The notes below the pieces were generated by a model that had not been told where the DNA came from, searched no databases, and was given only the letters and a program-made list of their open reading frames with translations. The position numbers and the translations under genes are program-made. Positions 53,519 through 64,000 of a DNA stretch of 64,000 bases are shown here, one piece after another. Origin of the DNA: Cucumis sativus (lineage: Eukaryota > Streptophyta > Magnoliopsida > Cucurbitales > Cucurbitaceae). Location of the stretch: the NCBI RefSeq assembly GCF_000004075.3, contig NC_026656.2:17990607-18054606 (forward strand), written 5' to 3'. Numbering within the stretch: the stretch's first letter is position 1; each line of letters opens with the position of its first letter.

Positions 53519-56500
53519 ATGGCTTCTCACTCAACCCACTTCCAATTCGCCATTTTCATCACCATTGTCATTTTGAAATTTTCCTCATTTCCGACTGTTG
53601 TGTCAGCCACTTTGAATCTTGACACAGATAAACAAGCTCTGCTTGCAATCAAGTCCACATTTCAAAACATTCGCCCTCCAAATCCCTTGTCTTCATGGAA
53701 CAGTGATCAAACTTCATCCCCTTGCAACTGGGTCGGCGTTACCTGCACCGGAGATGGCAAACGAGTTGTTGGCTTGAATCTCACCGGCTTTCTACTCTCC
53801 GGCTCCATTGATCCTCATCTTGGAAACCTCTCTTTCCTTAATTCACTCCAACTCCAGAGCAATCAAATAACAGGGCAAATTCCACATCAAATCACCAATC
53901 TTTTTCGCTTGAGAGTTTTGAATGTGAGTTTCAACAATTTACAAGGCCAATTACCTTCCAATATCAGCAACATGGTTGATCTCGAGATCCTCGATTTGAC
54001 GTCAAACAAAATCAATGGGAGACTCCCTGACGAACTCAGCCGCTTGAACAAACTCCAAGTTTTGAACTTAGCACAAAACCAACTCTATGGTTCAATTCCA
54101 CCATCTTTTGGTAATCTTTCTTCCATTGTTACCATAAATTTAGGCACAAATTCAATCAATGGCCCCCTTCCCACCCAATTGGCTGCTCTTCCAAACTTGA
54201 AGCATTTGATTATCACCATCAACAACCTCTCTGGCACTGTTCCTCCTCCAATATTCAACATGTCTTCCTTAGTCACTCTGGCTTTAGCCTCCAACCAACT
54301 TTGGGGAACATTCCCCAAAGATATAGGAGAAAAGCTCCCAAATCTTTTAGTATTCAATTTTTGTTTCAACAAGTTTACAGGAACAATTCCCGAGTCATTG
54401 CATAACATCACAAAAATACAAGTCATACGCTTTGCTCACAACTTTCTTGAAGGGACAGTCCCAGCTGGTCTCGAGAAGCTTCACAATCTCTCTATGTACA
54501 ACATTGGATACAATAAGTTCGTGGGTTCAGATACAAATGGAGGCCTTGATTTCATCACTTCCTTAACAAACAGCTCTCGACTTGCCTTTCTAGCTCTTGA
54601 TGGAAACAATTTTGAGGGCGTGATTCCGGATTCGATTGGGAATCTTTCCAAGGATCTTTCTAAGTTGTACATGGGAGAGAATCGTTTTTATGGGAATATA
54701 CCTTCCACCATTTCTAATTTGCAAGGCTTGTCTCTGCTGAATTTGAGTGATAACTCGTTATCAGGTGAAATCCCATCTCAAATTGGCAAATTGGAAAAGC
54801 TTCAAATGCTTGGTTTGGCAAGGAATCAACTTTCTGGTAGAATTCCAACTTCTTTGGGTGATCTTAGAATGTTAAATCAAATTGATCTATCAGGAAATGA
54901 TTTGGTTGGTAACATACCCACCTCTTTTGGGAATTACATGAACCTACTTTCCTTGGATTTGTCAAAAAATAAGCTTAATGGAAGTATTCCAAGAGCCACC
55001 CTTGCCTTGCCTGGTTTAAGCAAGATTTTGAATCTTTCCAATAATTTTTTCAGTGGGCCACTTCCTGAAGAAATCGGTTCTCTAGAAAATGTTGTCACCA
55101 TCGATATCTCTAATAACCATTTCTTTGGTAATATTCCTTCTTCAATTAGTGGTTGCAAAAGCTTGGAGGCATTGATAATGGCCAACAATGAATTCTCTGG
55201 CCCTATCCCAAGAACTTTTGAAGATCTTAGAGGCCTCCAGATTCTGGATCTCTCCTCAAACCGTCTTTCAGGCCCCATTCCTAGGGAGTTTCAACAGTTA
55301 AAAGCTCTTCAAACTCTGAATCTCTCTTTCAATGATCTCGAAGGAATCGTTCCAACAGAGTTGGAAAACATAACTAATCTTTACTTGCAAGGCAATCCAA
55401 AGCTTTGTGATGAACTCAACCTCTCGTGTGCTGTGACAAAGACAAAAGAAAAAGTGATCAAAATTGTTGTTGTCTCTGTTTTATCAGCAGTGTTAGCAAT
55501 ATCTATTATATTTGGTACTGTGACTTACCTCATGAGAAGAAAATCAAAGGATAAATCATTCCAATCAAGTGAATTGGTGAAGGGAATGCCTGAGATGATA
55601 TCATATCGTGAGCTCTGTTTGGCAACTCAGAATTTCAGCTCAGAAAATCTGATTGGAAAAGGGAGCTTTGGGACTGTATACAGAGGCTATTTGGAACAGG
55701 GGACTGCCATTGCTGTCAAGGTTCTTAACATGGAAAGAGCTGGTTCAGTGAGAAGCTTTCTTGCAGAGTGTGAAGCTTTAAGAAACGTAAGACATCGAAA
55801 TCTTGTTAAATTAATCACTTCCTGCTCCAGCATAGACTTCAAGCGAAAGGAGTTTCTTGCTCTGGTTTATGAGTTTTTAAGTAATGGAAGCTTAGATTCA
55901 TGGATTCATAAGCATAAACTTCATGCAGACGGAAGTGGGTTGAATCTAATTGAGAGATTGAACATTGCCATTGATGTTGCTTCTGTGTTGGATTACCTTC
56001 ACAACGGTTACGATGTTCCAATTGTTCACTGTGATTTGAAGCCAAGCAACATTATCCTGTCCGAAGAGATGACAGCAAAAGTTGGGGATTTTGGTTTAGC
56101 TCGTTTACTGATGGAAGGAGGAAATAACCAATCTTCTTCCATAACTTCCAGCCATGTCTTAAAGGGTTCCATTGGCTACGTTCCTCCAGGTTAGCTAACA
56201 TTACAGCTTTGTCGTTTAATTAAAAGAATAACTCAATACTGAATAATAATAGCTTAATATCAAGCAATAACAAAAAAGAACATAAAAAGAGAGGTATTTC
56301 GGTCCATTATACATTCAAAATGGCTAAACTTAAGAAAAAGAAGAAATAAAATCAATCATATACTACAAGAACTTGATAATTACTACATTTTTTGAGACTA
56401 AGCAAGCAATGTCTCTGTTTTGATATTGCAGAATATGGAGTGGGAAGAAAGCCTACAACAGCAGGAGATGTGTACAGTTTTGGAGTAACGTTGATGGAGC

Positions 56501-56814
56501 TTTTTACAGGGAAGTGTCCAACCCATGAAAGCTTTTCAGGAGATCTCAATTTGATCAAATGGGTTCAATTGGCTTATCCAAAGGACATGGATGAAATAAT
56601 GGACACCACACTATTAGAATCGGGCAGCAAGTTATACTATGAAGAACAAGAGATTGACTCAACCAAACAGTATGATTGCTTCACTGATGTAATGAGCGTT
56701 GCACTCTGTTGCACCGTAGATTCGCCTGAAAAACGCAGTTGCATGAAAGACGTGTTGTTGAAGCTCCAGATGATAAGAGCCACTCTTATCCGTAGTTCAA
56801 ATGCGAATGAATGA
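53519..56814 (+). CDS. LRR receptor-like kinase, LRR-XII type, array copy 3
   Basis: Exons 53519-56189 and 56432-56814 give 1017 residues. An in-frame ATG also occurs at 53399, but it lies upstream of the TATA-like box at 53471, and the signal peptide (FAIFITIVILKFSSFPTVVS) fits the ATG at 53519. The domain order matches the other copies: LRRNT_2 (DKQALLAIKSTF), SPCNWVGVTC, about 22 LRRs, LCDELNLSC, a helix at about 645-670, then the kinase. K734 is the ATP lysine, D839 in HCDLKPSN the catalytic Asp (non-RD), and DFG is intact. The segment after the helix differs from copies 1 and 2 (VVSVLSAVLAISIIFG), so it is a more distant paralogue. The kinase intron is 242 bases, phase 1. Function as a pattern-recognition receptor is inferred from subfamily. 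Confidence 0.93.
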
Positions 56815-57510
56815 AGTATTAGTAAAAGCATAAACTGTGAGCCGAAGGATTTTGTCCTCAGAGCTTAGGGATTATGGTTTAGGAGGTTTGAGAATGTTAT
56901 AGAAATTTAAAGATTTTTAGGCATAGCCTAATCACCGTCTATGTTTCACAGACGTCTTGATCTTCGCATGTATTTCTTAATTTTAGAGCAAAACTATTAA
57001 TCAATTTTCAAAATTCGCAGCAACAAAAAGCAACATTGCACCAGCCGGGAATCGAACCCGGGTCTGTACCGTGGCAGGGTACTATTCTACCACTAGACCA
57101 CTGGTGCTCTTGCTTTCTGTTGGGAGAATCAAAAATTATTAACTATAAAGATTTCATTAATGTACAAACTTAATATGAACAGATATAACCTGGAACATTG
57201 TATCGTCTCAGCTCTTAGACGACAGAATTGACTTTCATCTATGGTTAACAAACAATAACCACAACAACTAATCTTCTCAAAAAAATGTAATTCCATTTCC
57301 CAACTGAAAGAGAAACCCTCTTATGATTGAATTGACTTCTCAACTACTACCAACACATTATTTTCAAAGTTTTCATGTTCCAAAATTCAAAGATTGTGAC
57401 AGGTTGAAAAAAAAAAAGTACAAAATGATGTTTCAAACAAAGAGCATCAACACATCTATTATCTCATACAAATCCAGAAAGAGTTTCAGTTTCCTCTTCA
57501 ATCAAAATCC
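56815..57510. other. Spacer between receptor copies 3 and 4, with a tRNA gene
   Basis: 696 bases, the shortest spacer in the array. Apart from the tRNA-Gly gene at 57037-57107 on the minus strand, I see only AT-rich DNA and no clear TATA box for copy 4. Confidence 0.55.
57037..57107 (-). tRNA. tRNA-Gly (anticodon GCC)
   Basis: On the minus strand the sequence starts GCACCAGTGGTCTAGTGGTA (D arm and A box), has CTGCCAC with anticodon GCC (plus-strand bases 57073-57075), and ends with the T arm GGGTTCGATTCCC and acceptor GGCTGGTGC plus discriminator A. All stems pair, there is no intron and CCA is not encoded, as expected for a nuclear gene. A T-rich stretch follows the 3' end on the minus strand and could serve as the Pol III terminator. 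It lies inside the receptor kinase array, transcribed against it. Confidence 0.97.
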
Positions 57511-60500
57511 ATGGCAATTTCTCATCCTCCACTGATTCACTTCATCTGTATTTTCATTTTAGCTTTTGAAGGTTCACTTTTTGATTCCGTTAGATCCTCC
57601 TCCTCCTCCTCCTCCTCCTCCTCCTCCTCCATCTCCAACCTTGAATCAGACAAGCAATCTTTGATTTCCCTAAAGTCTGGATTCAATAACCTTAATCTTT
57701 ACGACCCTTTATCAACTTGGGATCAAAACTCATCTCCTTGCAATTGGACAGGAGTGAGCTGCAATGAAGATGGTGAAAGAGTTGTTGAGCTTGATCTTTC
57801 TGGGCTGGGTCTTGCAGGTTTTTTGCATATGCAAATTGGGAATCTTTCATTCCTCACATCACTTCAACTTCAAAACAACCAATTAACAGGCCCAATTCCA
57901 ATTCAAATTGGCAATCTTTTTCGCTTGAAAGTTTTGAATATGAGCTTCAATTACATAAGAGGTGATCTCCCTTTCAACATCAGTGGAATGACACAGCTTG
58001 AGATTCTTGATTTAACTTCAAACAGAATCACAAGCCAAATTCCACAAGAATTCAGCCAATTGACAAAGCTCAAAGTTTTGAACTTGGGACAGAATCATCT
58101 CTACGGTACAATTCCCCCATCTTTTGGGAACCTTACTTCTCTCGTCACCTTAAATTTAGGAACTAATTCAGTTAGTGGCTTTATTCCTTCTGAACTGAGT
58201 CGTCTTCAAAATTTGAAAAACTTGATGATTTCCATTAATAATTTCAGTGGCACTGTTCCCTCTACCATTTACAACATGTCTTCATTAGTTACTTTAATAT
58301 TAGCTGCAAATCGTCTTCATGGAACACTCCCCAAGGATTTTGGAGATAATCTCCCAAATCTCTTGTTCTTCAATTTCTGCTTCAACAGATTTTCGGGAAC
58401 AATTCCAGAATCAATGCATAATATGACTCAAATACGAATTATTCGTTTTGCTCATAACCTTTTTGAAGGAACAATCCCCCCAGGTTTGGAAAATTTACCT
58501 CATCTTCAGATGTATTATATTGGACATAACAAGATCGTTAGTTCGGGTCCAAATGGGCTTAGTTTCATCTCCTCTTTAACCAACAGTTCTCGTCTTACTT
58601 TCATAGCTGTTGATGAAAACAAATTAGAAGGTGTGATTCCTGAATCCATTGGAAATCTTTCTAAAGTCTTTTCAAGATTGTACATGGGAGGGAATCGAAT
58701 TTATGGGAATATACCATCTTCAATTGGTAATCTTCGTAGCTTAACTCTCTTGAATTTAAACAAAAACTTGCTAACTGGTGAAATCCCACCTCAAATTGGT
58801 CAGTTGGAGCAATTACAATTGTTGGGTTTAGCTAAAAATCGACTCTTTGGTAGAATTCCAAGCTCGTTGGGGAATCTTAGAAAATTAAACCACGTTGATT
58901 TGTCAGAGAACAACCTTACTGGGAACATCCCTATTTCTTTTGGGAACTTCACAAACTTGCTTGCAATGGATTTGTCGAACAATAAGCTAACTGGGGGAAT
59001 ACCTAAAGAGGCTCTAAATTATCCAAGTTTGAGTATGGTTTTGAATCTTTCTAGCAATATGCTAAGTGGGAATTTGCCACAAGAAATTGGATTACTTGAA
59101 AAAGTTGAGAAAATCGACATCTCTGAAAATCTCATTTCTGGCAATATTCCTTCTTCCATCGTTGGCTGCAAGAGTTTGGAGGTATTGACAATGGCCAAGA
59201 ATGAATTTTCAGGTGAAATTCCAAGTACACTTGGAGAAATCATGGGGTTGCGAGCTTTAGATCTCTCCTCCAACAAACTTTCAGGTCCCATTCCTAATAA
59301 TCTTCAAAACAGAGCAGCAATACAGCTCTTGAATCTCTCATTTAACAACCTAGAAGGAGTAGTTTCTGAAGGTGGAAGAGCTTATTTAGAAGGAAACCCT
59401 AATCTTTGCTTACCTTCTTTGTGTCAAAACAACAAATCCCACAACAAAAGGAGAATCAAAATCATATCTTTAACAGTCGTCTTCTCAACATTAGCACTCT
59501 GTTTCGCGTTGGGAACTTGGTTACATTTAGCTAAGAGAAAGTCAAAACTTTCACCATCGTCCTCAACTGATGAACTGATCAAAAGGCATCACGAAATGGT
59601 TTCATACGAAGAGATTCGAACCGGCACTGCCAATTTCAGTGAAGAAAATTTGTTGGGAAAGGGAAGTTTTGGGACAGTTTACAAAGGGTATTTAAACCTA
59701 AACGAAATAGATGGGGGAGTTTACGCAATCAAGGTGTTGAATATTGAACGAAGTGGGTATATTAAGAGCTTTTTGAGGGAGTGTGAGGCATTGAGAAACG
59801 TGAGGCATCGGAATTTAGTGAAACTTGTTACATCTTGTTCGAGTATAGACTATGAAGGGAGGGATTTTAGAGGTTTGGTTTGTGAGTTTTTGAGTAATGG
59901 AAGCTTGGAGGAGTGGATTCATGGGAAAAGAAAGCATTTGGATGGAAGTGGGTTGGACTTAGTGGAGAGATTGAATATTGGGATTGATGTTGGGTGTGTG
60001 TTGGAGTATCTTCATCATGGATGTCAAGTGCCGATTGCTCATTGTGATTTGAAGCCCAGCAATATTCTATTGGCGGAAGATATGAGTGCTAAGGTTGGAG
60101 ACTTTGGGTTGGCCAAGTTGTTGATGGGAAATGAAGCAGATCAGTGTTCTTCCATCACTTCCTCTTATGTTCTTAAAGGTTCCATTGGCTACATTCCCCC
60201 AGGTTTGTGCTTTCTCATTCAAATATCTAAATTTAGACTCTTGTACAAGTTTTGGTTTTTCAATTTTCATGTTTGCATGTTGATCCTTAGATTACAAGTC
60301 TGGTCTCTAAGCTTTTGTTACTGATATCTTGGACATAAACTATCTAATAGGCTATAAAACTTTCAACCTCATATCACAAATATACTTTCAAAATGTCAAG
60401 AGATGGTTCGAACTTTCACTCTTATAACACATTTTCAAATATTTTAATTCAACGAGTCAATTGTTTATGAATCGTGTTTGGGTTTACTAAAATTTGTAAA

Positions 60501-61177
60501 TTTAAAAAAATGTCAAGTAGGTGAACGATATATTTGACATATAAATTTAAAAAATTCATATTAGATACAAAAGGGAGGGTGTATCAAATATTAAACAATA
60601 ACGAGTTTTTTAGAAGTTAAAAATATTTGCAATAAGTAACACGTTTATGGATAATAATCACGTGTATTGACACAAGTAGATTTTGCTAGTAATGTGTGAT
60701 GGTTCAAATAAGAAAAAACCGAAGCATATGACGGAGAAGTAGGAAGAACAAGATAGGTAATAAATATACATTTTTATTGTTACAGAATACGGGATGGGAA
60801 GAACGCCGACGGTGGCCGGAGATGTATATAGTTTTGGGATAACTTTGTTGGAGCTTTTTACGGGAAAGAGTCCTACTGACGAAGGATTTAGTGAAAAACA
60901 AAATATAGTTAAATGGGTTCAATCCACTTATTTAAGGGATTTGATTGAATTTCAAACAGTTGGATCTCCCAGTAGTCAATTAAGTCAGTTAATTGGGTTC
61001 CATTGCTCCCACTACGAAGGTCGAGAAATCAGTGAACAAAACCAAATGGATTGCTTGATTCAAGTCATCGCCATCGCCATCTCTTGCGTTGCAAATTCTT
61101 CTAATAAACGCATCACCATTAAAGATGCTCTTTTGAGACTTCAAAACGCTAGAAATTCCCTCCATAGATTAAGTTAG
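57511..61177 (+). CDS. LRR receptor-like kinase, LRR-XII type, array copy 4
   Basis: Exons 57511-60202 and 60786-61177 give 1027 residues. The ATG at 57511 opens a signal peptide (MAISHPPLIHFICIFILAFE). Just after its likely cleavage site lies a run of 12 serines, all encoded by TCC (57595-57630), which the other copies lack. Then come LRRNT_2 (DKQSLISLKSGF), SPCNWTGVSC, about 22 LRRs, the Cys pair LCLPSLC, a helix at about 650-672 and the kinase. K741 is the ATP lysine, D846 in HCDLKPSN the catalytic Asp (non-RD), and DFG is intact. A two-residue insertion precedes the lysine region (LNEIDGGVYAIKV). The kinase intron has grown to 583 bases. The segment after FTGKSPTDE differs most from the other copies (SSQLSQLIGFHCSHYEG). 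The gene looks functional. Confidence 0.92.
57595..57630 (+). repeat. Coding (TCC)12 microsatellite
   Basis: Twelve pure TCC codons encode a serine run near the mature N-terminus of receptor copy 4. Length changes in steps of three would keep the frame, so it should be polymorphic. Confidence 0.97.
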
Positions 61178-61785
61178 AGATTATATATTTTTTTTTTGTA
61201 ATTGACTTGTAATCCATTTTTTTGTTTATTGTTGGATTGTATCATAAAAAAAGTTGTATTATACGTTGATAATGTACGTATGTAAATACAATATTTAGAG
61301 GAACAACTTTAAGATTGAGTTAGTTGTTATAGTAGATGAAAATCATAGTTTGTCCGTGGCGATAATTTAAATACTATTTTAGTTTATGTTACAAAAGAAG
61401 AGGTAAAAGGCTATAGGGGTATGACACATTAACGAGAGTCTTCAAATAATTTTAGTTTAGCTCGAGATGTAATAATTGAAAACTTCAACTATCACAACAC
61501 CGAACCAAACACATTGACTACTCAAGCACAAAAAATAAAGATATTCATGGGGTGTGTGAAAGCATTTTTCAAAGAATAATTAACACCATTCTTGTCATTT
61601 TCTAATGAATTTTAGAGCGGTGAAAATCAAATTTTCTCATTTTCAAAATCACAAAAAATACTTTTATAATTCAAAATAAATTTAATAGCATAAAAACTAC
61701 ACTCAAAAGATGGTAAAACTACCATTGAATATATTTGGAATGATTCCAAGGGTGTTTTAAAACAACAGACACTAAATCTCTAAAA

Positions 61786-61837
61786 AAATATGATTTTAGT
61801 ATACTATATAGAAATATGATTTTAGTATACTATATAG
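61786..61837. repeat. Tandem duplication, 2 x 26 bp
   Basis: Two identical adjacent 26-base units beginning AAATATGATTTTAG. The perfect identity suggests a recent event. Confidence 0.95.
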
Positions 61838-62446
61838 TTTGAGAGCGGGCATGGATGAAAAACTAAGTATGACAAAAATAAAAATAATTTCAACCATTTT
61901 TAAATTTAATGCTAAAATATTTTCAATTTATAGACGGACGGATCCAATTTCAAAAGATGATGATAAACAAACAAAAAAAAAAAGTTAGAAAAACAACAAA
62001 TACAATTGTAGTATATATTAAAACAAAATACCACAACTCAAATTACCAAAAAAATGAGAGAGAAGAAAAATATAAAAATTGAGCAACGTGACATACAAGT
62101 TAATTTTGGACAAAGAAGAGGGAAACTAAACTTGAATCCCTCCTTCACCCTTTTGGTCTTGGACACTCAAATTTTCCCTCCTCTTTTTATTAACCAGCCT
62201 TCCTCTAGTCTAACATTTTATTTTCTATTACCTTCACACTTCTTCCTAATTATCTTTTTCCTCAAAATAAACTATACAAAGTGACAGTGATAGATTATAT
62301 ATTTGATAGAATTTAAAATTTTTGCTACATTTTTATAAATATTTTGATTTGTTCTATTATAAAATATGTTTTTTTTAAGAGAAAAAAAAAAGGAAAGAAA
62401 GTATTATTTAGGATTAAAAAATAGTTGGAAGAGGTCGCGTGAGTAG

Positions 62447-62614
62447 CACGTGCGAAAGGGTGGAGGGCAAATCTAAGAAAGGCCGCGAAAGAGAGAAAGC
62501 CCGCGGAAACCAAATCCCCCAATCCCCAGATGTTAAAATTGAAAACTTTTCAAACTCTTCCAAATTCCAAAATCATTTTGATGCAAATTGGCTCTCTTTC
62601 TTCTTAGCGCCAAA
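62447..62614. promoter_or_regulatory. Cyclin promoter: G-box and two E2F-like sites
   Basis: CACGTG (G-box) is at 62447-62452. CCGCGAAA at 62483-62490 fits the plant E2F consensus WTTSSCSS on the minus strand. GCGCCAAA at 62607-62614 is the canonical TTTGGCGC on the minus strand. E2F control at the G1/S transition is established for several A3 cyclins and would fit this gene. Binding is inference. Confidence 0.5.
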
Positions 62615-62797
62615 TGGGTTTTCTGTGTTTTTCACTTTTCAAAACTCTGCAAAAAACTGGCGGTCAATTCTCCTTACAAAGTCTCCCATTCACAGCTCCT
62701 CCAACTCACCCCTCTCTTCTTCCATCTCTCTTTCTCTCTTTCGTTTTCAATTATTCACCCTCAAGAACTAACACCCAAGGGCTGAGATCAAGATCCA

Positions 62798-63961
62798 ATG
62801 GCCGCCTCAGACAACTGTGCTCGTGTAACTCGTGCTTCCAAGAAGAGAGCTGCGGCGGCCGCCGTCGTCGAGGGTCAATCTGCAAATAAAAAGCGGGTGG
62901 TTCTTGGAGAGCTGTCCAATGTTCAGAATCTTAATGCCTCGGTGGTAGGACAGAAGAGGAAGGCCAAGTCCCAGATCACAAAATGTAAGCCTAAGAAGAG
63001 AGCGAAGGTTGGTGTTGCTCCGACCATCAAGACGACAGTTGTTTCTGAAGATAATGAACCTAAGTTGACTGTCGATGATCTTTTGGATGACCCAGAGATG
63101 AAGGGGCCTTATTCCTCTGATATTTATGCATATCTTCGCAAAATGGAGGTAAATTCCTTCTAATTTTGCTATTTTTTTTCTTTTGTTTATGGTTTTTGAT
63201 CTTGGGTTTTTCAAGAATTACGTTTTCGTGATTTTGGGGTTTCTAACGCGATGATCTTACTCAGGCGGAACCAAAAAGAAGGCCGATTCCAAATTACATA
63301 GAGAAGATTCAGACGGATGTAAGTGCTAATATGAGAGGGGTCTTGGTTGATTGGATGGTTGAGGTAGCAGAAGAATACAAGCTTGGCCCCGATACTCTGT
63401 ATTTATCCATCTCATATCTTGATAGGTTCCTCTCAATGAACATCCTCAGTAGGCAAAGACTTCAATTGTTGGGGGTTTCTTCAATGCTTATTGCATCGTA
63501 AGTACGCCAAAAAGTGGAATTATTCATGTTGATCATAAGTTTCCATGATTTGATTATTGAATTTGATTTGTCGAACAGGAAGTATGAAGAAATCACCCCT
63601 CCTCATGTGGAGGATTTCTGCTACATAACAGATAATACTTATAGAAGAGATGAGGTGAATATTTCTCTGCATAGAAACATAAATCTAGTTGATGTTACTG
63701 GGTTATCAATATTGAGATACGGGTTTGTGATGCTGTAAGGTTGTGAAGATGGAGGCTGATATACTCAAGTCTTTGAACTTTGAAATGGGAAATCCTACTG
63801 CCAAGACATTCTTGAGGCAAGTATAAGTAAACTGCAGTCTATTGGAAGTTGATCTACTAATACTTGGATCCCATCATGGTGGTTTTAATATTGACTTCTC
63901 GTTCTGGATTCTTTCTTATATTTACAGGAGGTTCACTAATGTTGCTCAAGAGGATTTCAAA
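62798..63961 (+). CDS. A3-type cyclin, 5' part (continues past window end)
   Basis: Five coding exons are visible: 62798-63148, 63265-63497, 63579-63654, 63740-63816 and 63928-63961. The 257 codons are all in frame and the rest lies beyond 64000. The start is the ATG at 62798. The N-terminus is basic (KKRAAAAA) with a destruction box RVVLGELSN at residues 33-41 for APC/C-dependent turnover. The cyclin N box begins near DIYAYLRKMEAEPKRRPIPN and contains MRGVLVDWMVEVAEEYKL, the CDK-binding signature, then LDRFLS and KYEEITPPHVEDFCYITDNT. Exon 4 (VVKMEADILKSLNFEMGNPT) joins exon 5 (RRFTNVAQEDF) only if the donor is GC at 63817. A GT donor at 63821 would run into a stop codon at once. A3 cyclins activate CDKA around S phase. 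Confidence 0.93.
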
Positions 63962-64000
63962 GTAAGCCCCATCTCCTTTTATTTTATCAGGGTCTAAACC

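Larger units (their letters stand above)
61178..62797. other. Intergenic region and cyclin promoter
   Basis: 1.6 kb between receptor copy 4 and the cyclin gene. It has a 26-bp perfect tandem duplication (61786-61837), otherwise AT-rich DNA to about 62420, and then a GC-richer promoter zone with a G-box and E2F-like sites, followed by a pyrimidine-rich 5' leader. Confidence 0.6.

Noticed and set aside
45351-59291. Minus-strand open frames of 60-166 codons recurring at matching places in the receptor kinase genes
   Set aside because: They recur because the LRR codons recur. The translated peptides (for example repeated SLGNVP.. blocks) follow LRR antisense patterns, and no start or splice context supports them.

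Overview
The window is nuclear DNA of a dicot plant, most likely a cucurbit (Cucumis or a relative). The evidence is AT-rich intergenic DNA, short GT-AG introns, plant-only families (SBT1 subtilase, GASA peptide, CYP81, DUF620, LRR-XII receptor kinases, A3 cyclin), a nuclear plant-type tRNA-Gly, and a foldback repeat that I recall as common in cucurbit DNA. The cucurbit assignment is inference from memory. Exon boundaries below were read from splice sites and frame continuity.

Layout. 1-8.7 kb: an Mpv17/PMP22 membrane protein gene (-) and the casein kinase 2 alpha gene (+) diverge from a 627-bp spacer carrying GGGCCC boxes. 8.7-14 kb: gene-poor AT-rich DNA. 14-22.4 kb: an intronless subtilase (+), an ankyrin-methyltransferase (RMT2 type, -) and a syntaxin-6 N-domain protein (+); the last two share a 425-bp divergent promoter with site II boxes. 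22.4-34 kb: an intronless ARM/TPR protein (-), 5 kb of intergenic DNA with microsatellites and an LTR relic, then a three-exon DUF620 gene (-). 34-40 kb: intergenic DNA with a Mutator-like MITE. 40-43.2 kb: a GASA/snakin peptide (+) and a CYP81-type P450 (-).

44.8-61.2 kb holds the most notable locus: four full-length LRR receptor-like kinases in head-to-tail tandem, all with 22-type LRR ectodomains, one transmembrane helix and non-RD kinases (HCD in place of HRD). This is the architecture of the XA21/EFR/FLS2 group of pattern-recognition receptors. All four share one phase-1 intron inside the kinase activation segment. A tRNA-Gly(GCC) gene lies on the opposite strand between the third and fourth copies. 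The window ends in the 5' part of an A3-type cyclin gene with E2F-like promoter boxes and a probable GC-AG intron.

Most genes are ordinary single-copy housekeeping or specialised-metabolism genes with no operon-like relationship. The receptor array is the one functional cluster, and it looks like a locally expanding set of immune or developmental receptors. I found no clear new biological system. The best leads are the receptor array, the MITE with 9-bp target duplications, and the GC-AG intron.
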